From positions 69,568,501 through 69,632,500 of the forward strand of contig CM060833.1 in NCBI GenBank assembly GCA_030762175.1: DNA of 64,000 bases. The letters run 5' to 3'. Shown here in pieces: positions 24,690 through 36,985 of the stretch. Each line of letters begins with the position of its first letter. The first letter of the stretch is position 1. The notes beneath the pieces were generated by a model, which saw only the letters and a program-made list of their open reading frames with translations, was not told where the DNA came from and made no database searches. The translations under genes were made by a program, and so were the position numbers. This stretch comes from Metallyticus violacea (Eukaryota > Arthropoda > Insecta > Mantodea > Metallyticidae).

Positions 24690-24829
24690 AGCTTGTTCAG
24701 TGTGATCAGCTTTATTTTCCCCCGAATGTTTTGTCCACGAGCTAGCGCGCAGCTCGTTAGCCGATTGGCCAGCCAGTGGGTGTCGGTGATTAGCAGAAAG
24801 GTAAAACAATAAACAAACTAACCATCCAA
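24690..24829. other. Short spacer, nothing recognised
   Basis: A mixed-composition spacer between the GAAA array and the transposon relic. Confidence 0.5.
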
Positions 24830-25625
24830 CAATACACATACAGTTTAAGAAGCTTATTACTTACCAAATTATCAAATGAGGTGTTGAAACTGCCCGCCCT
24901 CATTCTCCACATATTTTTGGCATCTCTAAGAAATTATTCAATACTCGCTGCAGCTCATTTTCAGAAATCCTTTCAGTTTAAGGACGAATATTATCTTTGA
25001 GTACTTGTATGGCATGAGGGTTTGTCTTGTACATGGTATTATTTTAATTTACCCCAGAGATAATAATCGCAGGCTGTTAAAATGAATAGCTTTTTGCACA
25101 GACCCATATGAAACTTCCGCTTGTGCAAGAAGACGAGGAGATTTTCTAGGGGAATTTTCTAAACCATTGCCAATGTCGTGCAATCTTTCTTCGGTGAGAA
25201 TTTTACCTGCCTTTTTGGTTTCTTAGGCTGGACACTTCCAGTTTACTGAAATTTATTCTACATATTATGGGCCGTTTTATGTTTTGGAAAATCCACTCGG
25301 GAATTTTGCTTGAACAGTCTTCGAACTTCACAAGCTGACTGAATTAATGCATGTGAATCTTACATAAACACTCGCTGTGCCGTTGTAAACACTCGAGGCA
25401 TAATGCACTGTATGTATACCGTCGAATTAAGAAACGAACAGCATAACACAAACCCGGAAACAGCTGTACTACGACTGCGACAGTTAGCAAGGTCAACATG
25501 TAAGGAAGCAGGCTTAATAATCCCTCCACGGCGCTGCAAACTAGAAGGGACTCATTCATAGGAAAAATCCACGTCCCGGGGGAAAGCATCACTGATCGCA
25601 CTGTATGTCCCACAAAATACTGTTC
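24830..25625 (-). pseudogene. Internally deleted IS630/Tc1/mariner-type transposon relic
   Basis: Read from about 25405 downward, the minus strand gives MPRVFTTAQRVFM, then SVQPKKPKRQVKILTEERLH and SPRKSPRLLAQAEVSYGSV. This is the N-terminal double helix-turn-helix of an insect transposase with a DUF4817-type start. It then jumps to DYYLWGKLK-like sequence at about 25060, which normally follows the third catalytic residue, and ends with RISENELQRV and ENEGGQFQHL at about 24880, the family's usual C terminus. The catalytic core that should lie between, roughly 150 residues, is missing. So this is a deletion derivative as well as being frameshifted. The open frame at 25344-25613 lies over its upstream part. 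Confidence 0.75.
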
Positions 25626-25994
25626 CGTGGTAGCCTATGAAAAAAACTTGTCTACAACTCGGGTATACAAATAAATTTTTAATTTTTAAAATATAGCATA
25701 AAAGTTTTTGGAGAATTTCCTAAAATTGATTTAAATTATTACGAACTCAGTAACATCTTAACAGACTTAATTATACTATACGAAACACTAATTCGAAATT
25801 GCTGTAACGAATTAGTGAAACTCAACTCTTTTGCATCTGTTGGTGTGTAAAACTTCTGAGCAATTTTTCCAAAAGAATGATTCTGTAACCAGATTCTTGA
25901 AAACACTGGGAAGCTTGCCCATGTGAGCCCTCAATGATGCCCTCTGTGGCGTCAACCGATAGTCAGACTTTGGTCCTTGGATGTAATGTTCCGG
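25626..25994. other. No supported gene
   Basis: AT-rich spacer leading into the trinucleotide array. Confidence 0.6.
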
Positions 25995-26190
<196 letters not shown>

Positions 26191-26335
26191 CTCCCGCTAT
26201 TATTGCTGTAACCAAAGTTATTGACTAAGTGAAAGTTTGCTCTTGCATTTTTTTCTTTCTGAAAACAATGCAACAATTGCAACAATGTAATATAACTATT
26301 TTATCGCAGGGTGGAGCCCCAGCACATTATCATTA
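26191..26335. other. Short spacer, nothing recognised
   Basis: AT-rich sequence between the microsatellite and a SINE fragment. Confidence 0.6.
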
Positions 26336-26495
26336 AACCGCCACTAGTGGCCAAAGTCGTTAAGATATGGACTCGCGAGGTTTGGGATTCGATTCCCGTC
26401 AGGACCGTTCTCCCCGAGCTTTTTTTTTTCCAGGTTTTCCTCAGTCATAAATGACAATTTTAAGGAAGGTACATTTCATTCCTTTAAAAAAAAAT
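26336..26495 (+). mobile_element. SINE-B copy 4, head plus truncated body
   Basis: The head CCGCCACTAGTGGCCAAAG, then GTTAAGATATGGACTCGCG and GGGATTCGATTCC (box B), is followed by a ten-base T run (26420-26429), CCAGGTTTTCCTCAG and AAGGAAGGTACATTTC. The body is shortened by internal deletion and the GGGCGTTAAACACC end is absent. Confidence 0.85.
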
Positions 26496-26954
26496 TATCA
26501 TTTATAGATGTTTTTCAAAACTTTTAAATGAAAATGTAATGCGAAAATATTACACAAAATAAGGTTAGTAATTATTCTTTTATATTTATATATTTTGTTT
26601 TACAGCAATGATACTACTGAGAGACCATGGCGAGTCAGCCTCACGTACATACAGCCATGCCACAACGTGCCAGATAATGAAGAAATACTCTCGTGGAGGG
26701 AAAAGGAAGGAATCATGTTCTCATTGCTCAGAAATTGTGACTATTTCAATTTGTGTGTCAGTATCAAGAAGAGAGTTGTGCCGCGAGTAAACGCTCACTG
26801 ACCAGTCATGCGAGTTATGTTCTCTGCAACAAAGAATTGCAATAGCGTAGCATAGAAAAAGCGGGATTTGCAGTCAACTTTTACGGAGTTGGGGCTCCTG
26901 CAAAGAAGATTTGGCGAAAAAGTGGCCTACAATAGCATCAGTTGCGGCAGGGAC

Positions 26955-26955
<1 letters not shown>
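26496..26955. other. Unrecognised sequence ending in a poly-A run
   Basis: Two overlapping plus frames (26595-26801 and 26608-26790) follow TTTTGTTTTACAG, which looks like a splice acceptor. I do not recognise the protein in either frame. The block ends at the poly-A run and might be a retroposed transcript, but no AATAAA or TSD supports this. Confidence 0.3.

Positions 26956-26986
<31 letters not shown>
26956..26986. repeat. Poly-A run
   Basis: Thirty-one consecutive A. It could be a retroposon tail on the plus strand; no clear parent sequence precedes it. Confidence 0.95.
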
Positions 26987-26989
<3 letters not shown>

Positions 26990-28499
26990 CAAGCCCTGTC
27001 TGTTCCTAAGCTGACAATCCATATGTTTACTTCACGTTTGTTTATGAGGTATGGAGCCGTTTTTTCGTGGGCCACCTTTATTAATACATTCTTTAAAAGT
27101 TAAAGCATTAGAGCACAGGAGTCGTCGAAAAAACAACGTACATGCTACATCCAATCAATGCGTATCTCCTGCCAAATTACTGTGGAAATTGAATATATTT
27201 GCACATGTTAAAACTAATGGAGGGCTCAATTGCAAACACACAGTGTTACAAAAAAGACTGCAACTAAACTATGCCGTTTCTTTTTCTACCTAACTTTTGT
27301 ATGGAACCTTCTATTTAAATACCTTTGCTGCTTTTTGGGAAAGCTGTTTCCCCAACTTGCGTGTCTATAGGTTCTGGTAATGGCGGAAACAGAACAGAAC
27401 AAAGGGAGTGTTATTCTAATTGGAAACACCATTAGCTGTAACGAGTACTCTCAAAGGAATCTCATTTGAAAGGCATCAAGGCAGAATTCGCTACTCTTTA
27501 CTATGGGAACCTCTTAACTCAATTATGTCAACATCGATGGGTAAACTTTACTTTTTTATCGCTCCTTAGCTCTTTTGCTCTAATTTGCTATGAGTTAATG
27601 CTCACTGAAATATTTTTGGATATTTTCAAATTAATAAACTGTAATCTATGTTATTTATAACTTAATTTTGTGCAGGAAGTTGTTGGTGTTAGTAAATGTC
27701 GCTACCATTAAGTCTGAAGTATTCCACCACTGTCTTCGCACATCTCTGTGATCTCTGGACTAGGAATCATTAGGAAAACAATGGTTAAGCAATTCCTTGT
27801 GTGAATACCTGGCATTGGCAACATATTTTTACAGTAAAACATCTACCTGATATTACATTTGAAGAGGAAGGTTCAGGCCTTAATATATTGTCACAAAAGT
27901 GACCAAAACTCAATTATTAATAAGTTGATCCCAAAGATAGCCCCTGGTTGTCTGACCTGACTTTGTGACTACCTGAAATCTCTGAAATTGGAATGGTCGA
28001 AAACTATTTGCATCAATTTTCAAGATACATCTTCAATTTGTCAATGTCAATTTGGATTTTTTCTGAACACTAATATGTTTGGCTTTATTGATCACAGAAT
28101 GAACAAATTCTTCAGCAGTTTGTACAGAAGTTTCACATTTTGTAGCTTTCCATGCCATTCTCTTTATTGTTATCCAATTGCATCTACAGTCCCGATTCCG
28201 AAGTTTCGTTCAAATGAAATTACAAGTATTACTTTTGCCTGCAACTTCATCAGAAAAAATCACTTTCTAGTAACTTTTCATACTGTGGGCAATTTGGTGT
28301 AACCGAGTTCTTTAATGTTGTTGGTGCAATGCTAAAGTAAAATCTCCAAGGAAATGTCACGTTAAAATATCGTTGAAACTTTTTTCCTAAACTAAAGTCA
28401 GAGAAATATTTATCCCCAAAATAATGTGTTAGCCTTAGGGCCTAAATTGGCAATGAAATGCGTGACAGAGTCAAATGAATTCACCAAAGTATCTAAGAC
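26987..28499. other. No supported gene; possible very old ORF on the minus strand at 27.99-28.30 kb
   Basis: Mostly AT-rich. One minus frame through 28300-27990 has only a few stops in about 100 codons and includes KATKCETSVQTAEEFVHS, which looks protein-like, but I cannot assign it. The plus frame of 104 codons over the same bases is its mirror. Confidence 0.3.
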
Positions 28500-28765
28500 C
28501 ACCTTCTTGGTATAGTGGTTAGCATTACTGACTACTAGCTAGGAATTTTTCTAAGTTAGAGAGTTTACCAAGCCTCGTTGACGATTGGGAAACTGCCTGT
28601 TGGAGAGGTGGCGTTCTTCGATTATGAAAGCCGCGTGATAGGTGACTGGCGGGATGCCGGCATGCTGATCAAATGGCCCCCCTGCTATACTGCCCTCTAT
28701 CAATGAAGTCGTAAGACGGGAGTAAATGTCCCCTCGGGCTATAGGGCCAAATGAAAAGAAGAGAA
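28500..28765 (+). mobile_element. tRNA-headed SINE-like element (family D, one copy)
   Basis: TTGGTATAGTGGTTAGCATT is a good box A in a tRNA-like context. The expected box B is not clear, because the next part reads GCTAGGAATTTTTCTAAG. The following 220 bp are distinctly GC-richer than the flanks and end near CTATAGGGCCAAATGAAAAG. No TSD or second copy is visible in the window. Confidence 0.45.
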
Positions 28766-29561
28766 CTAAGATATAAAATTTGCTTCATTATCAAAGAGAA
28801 ACGTATTGTTAAAATATTTTAATTACCAACTTGCCTTTGCTAAAAATTACCATTCAAACAAAGAAGACAAATGAACGTTTTTTTTCGATAATTAAAACCG
28901 TTACTAATGCAGGAGAACTTGGTTCAGCTCATTGAGGAAAAATGAGAGATGGGAAGAAAAAGCACCGCTCTAAAGAGGGTTAAAAAATAAATAAAAAACA
29001 TAAAACATAAATATATGTAATATAATACTTTAACAGATATAACTAGAATTTTCCTATGAATGAGTGCTTTTTAACGAAATTTCACATTAAATGTACAGAT
29101 AATACTTTTAATGTATAACGCGTTATACAATGCTTATTATTATAAACAATTTACACTAATTATGTAATGCAAAAATTGACTTGTTCTGCGATCAAAGTAC
29201 ATGAAAAATTTAAATGTTATGTCGAGAATAAGAAGGAAGGTTACGAAAAAATCGTGCGTTATAGGAAAACATGTCTGAAAAATAATGCAAACCTAAGTAA
29301 AATCCTGATATCCTTTTAAATTTCATGCACGAAATTTAACGCCTTTTCATAGAAATTTACAGATAAATTTTCACAGATGCTTTGGTCATTGACTTCAAGT
29401 TGTAATTATAACATACCAATGCCATTATTGCAATGATACTAACATTGCAATACTTAAAGATGAAGTAGCTGTAAATTTGATACAATATCAACTTTTAATT
29501 TTCCGCTCAAACATAACAGCATTTACAGTGTTTCAACAAAAGCTGAAACAAGCTTTGCATC
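28766..29561. other. No supported gene
   Basis: AT-rich with nothing recognisable. Confidence 0.6.
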
Positions 29562-29863
29562 AAGCACATCACCGAGTGGCCAAGGTCGTTAAGGCGCGGA
29601 CTCGTGAGCGGGAAGTCCGAGGTTCGAATCCCACAAAGACCGTCATCCCTGAGTGAGATTTTTTCTAAGTTTTCCTCAGTTCTCATTAATGGCAAATGCC
29701 GGAGAGGTACCCTAAACTTTAGGCCTGGAACGTTTCCTTCCTTAAAAATAATCCTTTCCCAATATATCATTTCATTTCACATTTCATCAGTGTTCACCGC
29801 CTGTGTGCTTCAGTAGTTAAAACGGGCGTTAAACACCATAAAAAAAAAAAAGAAAAAGCACGT
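29562..29863 (+). mobile_element. SINE-B copy 5, near full length
   Basis: A plus-strand SINE-B. Its head reads ACCGAGTGGCCAAGG, then GTTAAGGCGCGGACTCGTG (box A region) and GAGGTTCGAATCC (box B). A six-base T run follows at 29659-29664, then the TTTCCTCAG block, AGGCCTGGAACG, and the end GGGCGTTAAACACC with an A-rich tail. Flanking AAGCACAT (29562-29569) and AAGCACGT (29856-29863) may be a short TSD. The 87-codon minus frame over it is a chance reading of the SINE. Confidence 0.9.
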
Positions 29864-30194
29864 AAGTTTACAGGAAATCGAAGTTAGTTCAAAATTTTTC
29901 CTAAGAAGCTTCCTGTGAGTTCCAAAGTCATAACTTAACATTCGCTCAAATTATTTTTTCTCTCTAGGTCTCCTTTTAAATTTTAAAAAGTATTGCCATT
30001 ATACCTCAGAAAATAAAATGATAATTGCGATTTCCACTTTCAGATTTTGGACAAAAACAGTCCGTGTTGGTGATTTGAGTTGAGAATTCCCATCGAGCAG
30101 ATTGGCACCTGATCACTACTAATAGTTTTATTAACTTATATATTTAGTAAAAAGTGATTTAAATTTTGAGTCATGTCAACACTATACGCACTAC
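29864..30194. other. No supported gene
   Basis: AT-rich spacer between two SINE-like insertions. Confidence 0.6.
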
Positions 30195-30665
30195 ACTTTG
30201 ACCCAGCAGGATGCTCAGATGGTATCGCTTGGGACTCGTATTCGAAAGGTTTCGGGTTCAAATTCCTTGAGGCTGGCCATCATGACCTTGGCTTTCCTCG
30301 CGGTTTCCACTAGTCCCCTAGTTCCCCTTTAGACGGTATTTTCTTTCCATGAATTTTCTGCTACATCATTTCATTTCGTTGGTTCTGTTGGGCTGGTGCG
30401 GTGTGACAGTGACTTGCGCTTTGAAAAGGTGTGTGCCCCGATGTCTGTTATGAAAGTGACTCTTCTGAGGGGCTCGAACTCTTTGGAGGGGGGAAACATA
30501 TTAGGGAGTCATTCTACTTTCGAGCAGTCACCGCCCATGGACCCTAGTCTTCTTATATGGGCTTCATCTCATCCCTTTCTCCCGAAGGTACCCTCACTGT
30601 GGTCGTAGACCGCAACGGTTAGCGGTAGAGCAAGCATATCCTCCTCCATCCCTAGCAATCTAATC
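30195..30665 (+). mobile_element. SINE-C copy 2, tRNA-headed element
   Basis: ATGCTCAGATGGTATCGCTT (box A type), GGGACTCGTATTCG, then TTTCGGGTTCAAATTCC (box B) form a tRNA-like head shared with the fragment at the start of the window and, more loosely, with 24.26 kb. A GC-richer body of nearly 400 bp follows and fades out near 30660. The length is large for a SINE, so a second element may be joined on. No TSD was found. Confidence 0.55.
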
Positions 30666-33341
30666 CAATTCAGTTCAATGAGGCTGTGTGGTCAAAAAGT
30701 CAAAACTGTAGCCAAGAAAGAACGTAAAATAACATCAGTATAAATAAAAAGAATGTGTTAATTTCACATCAGTATGCGGTTTATATATTTTTTTCCCATT
30801 CAGCCATCAAATGCAAATGGAACATTTTATATAACATTTTTAAAGTACTATATATCTTTGACTTCTTTGGTACTCTAAGTAGGGCTGAACGCCATGCTTT
30901 TCACGAGAATCTGATGTAGGCAATGGTGCCTGAAACTTTTAATGTATTTATTTACCCTGGGAAGAAGTCTATTTTAGATGTTTTGGGTAAGTCTTCAGTT
31001 TGTTAAAGTCTATAGTTGTGTGGTATTGAACTATTCAATATGTTAAAAGCGGGAAAAATAAATAAAATCCATCTATAGGCAAAAAGAAAACAAAAGTGGC
31101 CTCAGCTAAGCAGCCCCCCTCTATCTGGTTCATAGCAGTGAACGCAAGACTTCAGCAGTGTGAGGGAGTAACGTGTGTAACACTGCCTTCAGCTTGCCCT
31201 TCTCTGCCCGTTCATTCAGCTGAGCAGCAAACAATAAAATGTTTTGTATTAGCAGGAGCTGCAAGAATAATCACAAGAATAAAATTCAAGGGTTCCAACG
31301 GTTTTAAAACCACGTAACATTATACTAATTTCTATGAAGAGAATATAATAGTCCCATAGCAGAATCGTCTGTCATTTGTTAACTCTAGTGAGTGAGGTAG
31401 AGGCAGGTCATATAGGCATATAGCTTGTTTCCTAACGACTGCAACAGCGCAAGCAGTTCCACGAAGAATGCAAACAACAATAGAAACCCCTACGAGAATG
31501 AGTGGGAACAGTTGGGGTATTACAGTAGGAGATGGGAAGGTTGCTGAAGTGACGTAATGTGAATGATGGATCGATGTGTAAGCGGAACAGAGTTCAGGAA
31601 ATGGAAAATGGTTTCCTTTAAAGATTACCCTCACGTAAAGGTAGACCTGCCAGTTAGTTTAAAATGACACAGCATGTGGAATACGTAAATGGAGAAAATC
31701 ACAAAGAAGGATAGCAATTATGATGATGGCAGATTTTTGCGATGTGTACGTAAGCCCATTCTTGTACTCGCACGTTTCTGTTAGACTTAGGAACTTAGAA
31801 TCAGATTTCTTGAAAATGTTTGCAACAAAAATGAGTTTAAATCCATATATCGACTTTTATATATATATACATTATTATAGAGTTGAAAATGAAATATTCT
31901 GTGTAAATATATTTAAAAATATAAACAAAAAAAAAAAGACATTTCAGTTGTCAATCATGTGAGTTGCTTGCTTTAAGAAATTATAACCAGTAAAGAGGTA
32001 AAAATTAATGTCAACATACGTTTATGAAAAGCAAAACATAAGATTAATAATTTTTTATTTAGAAATTACTCCTGAGTATTCAATTAAGAAATTAGAAATT
32101 AAAGATATTCCTGAAATTGCTATTGGTGACGATGAAAAAGTAACAATATCAAGCAAGGATAATTTATAACTAAACATGAGTGAACACCAACACAAATATA
32201 CGAAAACGAACTGCGAAACCCAAATTAAGAGGGAGTGGGAATGATGTAGCCGCAGGGGCGGAAGTCGTAGTGAGAGATTCCTTTATAGAAGTGGTTTGCT
32301 CACTAAGGATTTCTCATTAAAGTGTTTCAAGAACGTATTTTAAAATGCAAAGCTATGTTTCAAAAACTATATAAAAAGGTGCATAAGGGTATTGATGAAA
32401 TCCCTTTATTGAGCTTTAAACTAATTATATTAACATTTTTCATTCATTCTTGTTAATCAGTTACTTACTAAGTAATTATTACAGTATAGTAAATAACACA
32501 AGCAACCATCTTGAGGAAGTCAATTGTTAATTATTTATTAAGTAACTTCATCGTGATAGTGCCTTATGATATTAGTATTACATAAATCATTATTTTTCTT
32601 GATGTAATATTCATTGATTAGCATTGGTGTGATATGTACATTTGAAAAACCGTTTACCGAAACTTCCATGACGAAATGTGGCTTAAGCTCTCATAGTGAC
32701 TTACTTATCAACTAGAAATTCATTTTATTTAATTTTATTCTGAGAACATTAACTTAACCTAGAACTTAGTATAACTGTTTCAGGACAGTCTGTGGTACAA
32801 TGTCTACAGAATTTTTCATCGACAACCTCCTCCATCTCAAAAGTAGAATGTATCTGACATCTCCCATACTGTGATCTTCCTTCATTCTTTTCGTTTGATC
32901 GATAGGTAGTTGATGTTTCCTCTTTGTTTTCCAATTGATGCTGCAGATTGGCCGGTTGGTTAGGATACGAGTATATTCATTCAATTTCCGCTCTCCAATC
33001 TAAACTGGTTCCCCTTATATATAGTTAGTTGTATTTATTTCTAACTATGTCTCTTGTTCAGTGGCTTCTTCTAGGGCGAGGAGAAAAGGATTCATCATAG
33101 TCAAGGCATTCGGCCTAAAAATGCAATATTTCAACAGCGCCACCTGCATAGGACTGTATAATCCAAAGCAAGTGAACTGTTACCGAAATTGAAAAGTTGG
33201 ATAACATATGATTATAAAAAAGTACAGTAAGCATTTAAATCTATTTGGAGGTTAGTGATAATTTTACTCTAAAAACAATATATTATTCTAGTTGCGTTTC
33301 CCAAACTTATACTTCAATTGTCAAAATTTTAGACATTCAAC
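30666..33341. other. No supported gene
   Basis: AT-rich apart from 31090-31640, which is moderately GC-richer and carries unrecognised frames of 73 codons (plus) and 100 codons (minus). A 36-codon open stretch at 32063-32169 after TTTTTTATTTAG is only a weak terminal-exon candidate. No repeat family is recognised. Confidence 0.4.
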
Positions 33342-34250
33342 GTGTCCGTAAAATCATGGCACTGTTTTGAACAGTCACACAAAAGCAACGAAACAAGATA
33401 GAAATTTGAAACCTTCACCAAATGAAAGAAAATCTCTCCAAGTTTGTATCCCTATTCAGTGCAGTTCGATGTGACTTTCGTTTGTTGCTCTACTCACATC
33501 TAAACGATATGCTAATTCATTCCACATACGACTAAGGGTGTCAGATGCAACAGAATGAATAGCGTCTCAGATTTTCTCTTTTAAATGGTCAATGTCGTTG
33601 ATACGAACTCTGCACACACTTTACTTGACATAGCCCCACAAATAAACATCCGAAGGCGGTAGCCGTCGATCGTGGCTACCATGCCTTCCATTCACCTCTT
33701 TCTATCCACCTCTGGAGAAATGTTATATCCAGAAACAACCGAACAATTTTGGTCTCATTACTAAACACAATCTTCAGTAAGAAGTGTTCATCATTGTCCA
33801 TCTCATCAAGCATCTGTACAGAAAACTCATATCGTTTGGATTTATCGGTTGGGCGGATAGCGTGTAACAACTGCAGTTTGTAACTCATAAATTGCAGATG
33901 TTTCTTTAAAACTTTATTAACTGTAGTCTTCTTCAGCCTAGATTTCGAGCACAGGTGCGCACCGCCTTCTTGGAGCTCCTTATGTAGCTATCCCGTACAG
34001 CTTCAACGCAATGGTCACTAACCGAAGGCCAGTTTGAACGTTTTTGGTCTAATATGCCTCCAGTTTCCTTCAGCTACTTTTCCTACCGGTGAATGTTATT
34101 CCTGTGTGGCGGCTCTTCATTGTACATGCGTCGATATTTACTAGGAACACGTGTCAAAGATTCAAATTTTGTAAGTGACAGGATGCATTGAACACATGCT
34201 TTGAAAGTCAAGATGTGGACCATGGTTTGCATCGTCCACATCTTGACTAA
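33342..34250 (-). pseudogene. Internally deleted IS630/Tc1/mariner-type transposase relic
   Basis: Minus-strand reading from about 34200 downward gives YNEEPPHRNNIHR (first helix-turn-helix), LKETGGILDQKRSNWPSVSD (linker), KKTTVNKVLKKHLQF (second helix-turn-helix) and SYKLQLLHAIRPTDKSKRYE. EDFL-like sequence and IVFSNETKI then form the first catalytic motif, with Asn for Asp. Here the normal course stops: after a short RWIERGEW piece it resumes at FVGLCQVK near the usual LDFFLWGYVK, then INDIDHLKEKI and IHSVASDTLSRMWNELAYRL, the family C terminus. The core holding the second catalytic Asp is deleted. A minus-strand end resembling a terminal repeat (ACGTGTCCGTAAAATC) lies at 33340-33355. The 70-codon frame at 33676-33888 is the best-preserved piece. 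Confidence 0.85.
34207..34247. repeat. Perfect 14-bp inverted repeat (hairpin)
   Basis: GTCAAGATGTGGAC (34207-34220) and its exact reverse complement (34234-34247) flank a 13-base loop. It sits at the N-terminal end of the preceding transposon relic. Confidence 0.95.
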
Positions 34251-34820
34251 ATGACGCGATTCCCTTTACTGTTGTGTTGCGCCATATCCTGCGCGTGCAC
34301 AAAATTGCAATTAATGTTTCAGAAACTCTTTGACATTCTCTTCAATGTACCTTTGGTTTCATCCTTTGGTTTCGTTTTGTTTAGCCGTTATGTGTTCAAA
34401 ACTGCACCATGCTTTGCGAACACACTGTATATAGTAAACAAAACGCTGAATTTTAATTGCATTAAAATAACACACGAGCTCGATAAAACATGTTTTTATT
34501 TAATTTTGACGAATCTTTAATAATAAACATGGAGTACCTCTTCAGTTTATTTGTTTATGTAGAGTATGTTAATAAAAGTATACTTTCTGAAGCATTTAAA
34601 CCCCATTGGCCAAACATTCTATAATATAAATTTCTTGCCCTTTGCTTTATAAGGATGCTTGCACCGATTCAAATCCAAAACATACTATGCCCACAAAGTA
34701 CAGCAGGGAAGATTCGCAGTGCGTTATCGATCGATGACGTAATGGCTGGCTTGCGGTCCGCTACTTTTAAATGAAGCAATGCGGGTTGCAAACCTCTAGT
34801 TCTACTTGGAGTACGCTATC
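34251..34820. other. No supported gene
   Basis: An unrecognised 89-codon plus frame (34251-34520), then a GC-richer patch at 34670-34810 with several CpG that I cannot assign. Confidence 0.5.
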
Positions 34821-34920
34821 CCTTTTCATCTAAAACAAGTTTTTAAAAATGTGCAATTTTTAATTAATTGCAAATGACAAATTAAGTCTCTTGTTTAAAT
34901 AATATGCATGTAATTTTTCT
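34821..34920 (+). repeat. Dispersed repeat, copy 1 of 2
   Basis: CTTTTCATCTAAAACAA, then TTAATTAATTGCAAATGAC, AAATTAAGTCTCTTG and TTTAAATAATATGCATGTA. The same order is found at 37680-37778 in the same orientation with few differences. Both copies have similar length and no flanking TSD that I can see. Confidence 0.8.
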
Positions 34921-35740
34921 TGTGTATATTCCTTTCTATGTTCCGAAGCTATCTTAGGTACAAAAAACCATACAAGGAGAGACATTATTCTTCCGATTCT
35001 CTTGTGTCAAAACACTCGCTTCTGACTTTCTTTGCCAAAAAATGTAATTTTATAAATATTTCAGTTTAGCCAACTTAAATATCTTAAATAAAAGTCACAT
35101 AAAGAGGGTATCTAGTGTTATCTATGGTGTAGCTATAAGTTATATTTTTCTGTACTTATCAAATTTATCTAACAATGTAAATCCATTAACCGTTATGTGT
35201 GCAGATAGCATATAATAGAGTTAACAAAATTAACATTACAGAAGACATATAATGATTTAACTCTAAGAAATGTTTATTAACTAATTAGAAAACTATAACT
35301 TTTATTAACAATATGTAGTGTAATTACTCATAATGTCATCAATGACATTAAATCACATGGTATAATTTTGGATATTCACTTGACAATGGCAAATCATACA
35401 GATTACATGGTACAAAATTATTCAAAATTGTATATACGAGTATTTTTATAAATTATTTACCTGTGTACCACAACATGTGTATACGAGATGCATATATGTT
35501 ACATGTATCTATGATGTGATTTTGTATTATGAGGTAATTGTAGTAAAAAATAAAAGCTATTCTCCTTCTCAATAATTATTTTAATTTTAATAATGTATTT
35601 GTGAACATTGTAGAGCTCTCTTTAAAGAATTAAATTATTTTACCGTAATAATTTTATAAATTTTTATGTATAATTTTGTATAAGTATATGGCAAAGTACA
35701 GTTTGAATATAAACAATGAAATTCATTATTTATATTCAAT
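34921..35740. other. No supported gene
   Basis: Very AT-rich with nothing recognisable. Confidence 0.6.
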
Positions 35741-35741
35741 T

Positions 35742-35768
35742 ACACACACACACACACACACAACACAC

Positions 35769-35808
<40 letters not shown>
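35742..35808. repeat. Compound (CA)n-(TA)n microsatellite
   Basis: About 28 bp of CA repeats with one break, followed by about 38 bp of TA repeats. Confidence 0.95.
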
Positions 35809-35813
<5 letters not shown>

Positions 35814-36676
35814 TCATTCATATATTTTCATTTACACGTAAATCAAGAAGTAATAAAATTAGTATTTCGTCACATAGATTAATCAAAACTTAATCCAGCT
35901 GTTTAATAATGGGAATTAAAATATACTACTAACCCCTGTTTTACAATTACAAGCTACCAACAACGGCTTTTAAACGAGATTTTTATGATTTTTGATAAAA
36001 ATAAATATTATTAACTTGACCAGTTGATGAATATGTCTTTAAACAAAATTTATTTCATTGTTTGTGTATTATAAAATGACGCAACGAATTGTATATCTAT
36101 TTAAAGACCAAATCAACACAATTGAATGATGTAAATACCAATATGAGCTCTAAAATATTTAGTTTTTACATTTTATATACATTTCCCGTTTTTTAAGCAT
36201 TTTAAATGTAAACGTGTCTTTGCATTACTTGTAATTTATATATCTTTGCCATGTACTTTATCAGCTATTTTGACAATAAGCAAAGTATAAAGTGACAATA
36301 AAATATGGATAGATTATTCTTGGAAATTGAAAGAACTACAGAAATTGTAGATTTTCCTTGCATTTCTCTCCCTTTATTGTTGGAAAAATTAATTGCACTG
36401 CTAACATCCCTTTTAGGGGGGCCTTTATCAGTTTAGGCAGGTATTATGTCCAAATATTAGTCTGTAAATGTACATGGTAATGTAGTAGTTTGAGACAGCT
36501 GTCGATACCCTAAGGAACACATTATAGAAAAATTCGCGACTATACATATATCACTGGATTGTGGTAAAACTTCTTTCAGGCTATCCTGAATTTGAATGTC
36601 ATCTTATTTATTTCCAAACTATAAACACCAATTATTCATGTCTCACAATAGCAAGTTTTCTTTGCTCAGCATCATC
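35809..36676. other. No supported gene
   Basis: AT-rich with nothing recognisable. Confidence 0.6.
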
Positions 36677-36985
36677 CTAAGTATTTTGGTTCTTCTCCAA
36701 AACTTTTTCGCAAACATCATTTTCGGGAAATGGGTTGTCGCCACAGACTTCAAGAAGTAAGTTAGATGCTTCCGAATTTTTTCTTAGTTTCACACAAAAT
36801 TTATGTTCTTGTTGTTGGCACTTCATTTTTCCCCTGGTTGGGTAACCTAGAAACCGGGCTTGGAAATATTTCATTTGTGTAGTGACCACACACTTACTTG
36901 CTATTTTCGCTAGGTGGGCAGTTATAGAGGAGAAAGACTTTCCCCATATCACTACTTTCAGTTTTTTCTCTTCTTTAACTGAACA
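36677..36985 (-). other. Unrecognised 102-codon open stretch
   Basis: The minus strand is open from a stop just above 36985 down to a TGA next to 36674. It encodes a basic, Cys-containing sequence beginning CSVKEEKKLKVVIWGKS and ending CEKVLEKNQNT. There is no ATG near the start; a GTG lies at 36952. A CAG at about 36981-36983 could be a splice acceptor. I see no known domain. Its length is at the edge of what chance allows, so it may be an exon, a transposon piece or nothing. Confidence 0.2.

Noticed and set aside
24603..24839. Minus-strand frame with FFLSFFLS repeats resembling a membrane protein
   Set aside because: It is the reverse reading of the GAAA microsatellite.
29570..29645. A functional tRNA-Ser or tRNA-Leu gene
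   Set aside because: It is the head of SINE-B, continuing into the SINE body.
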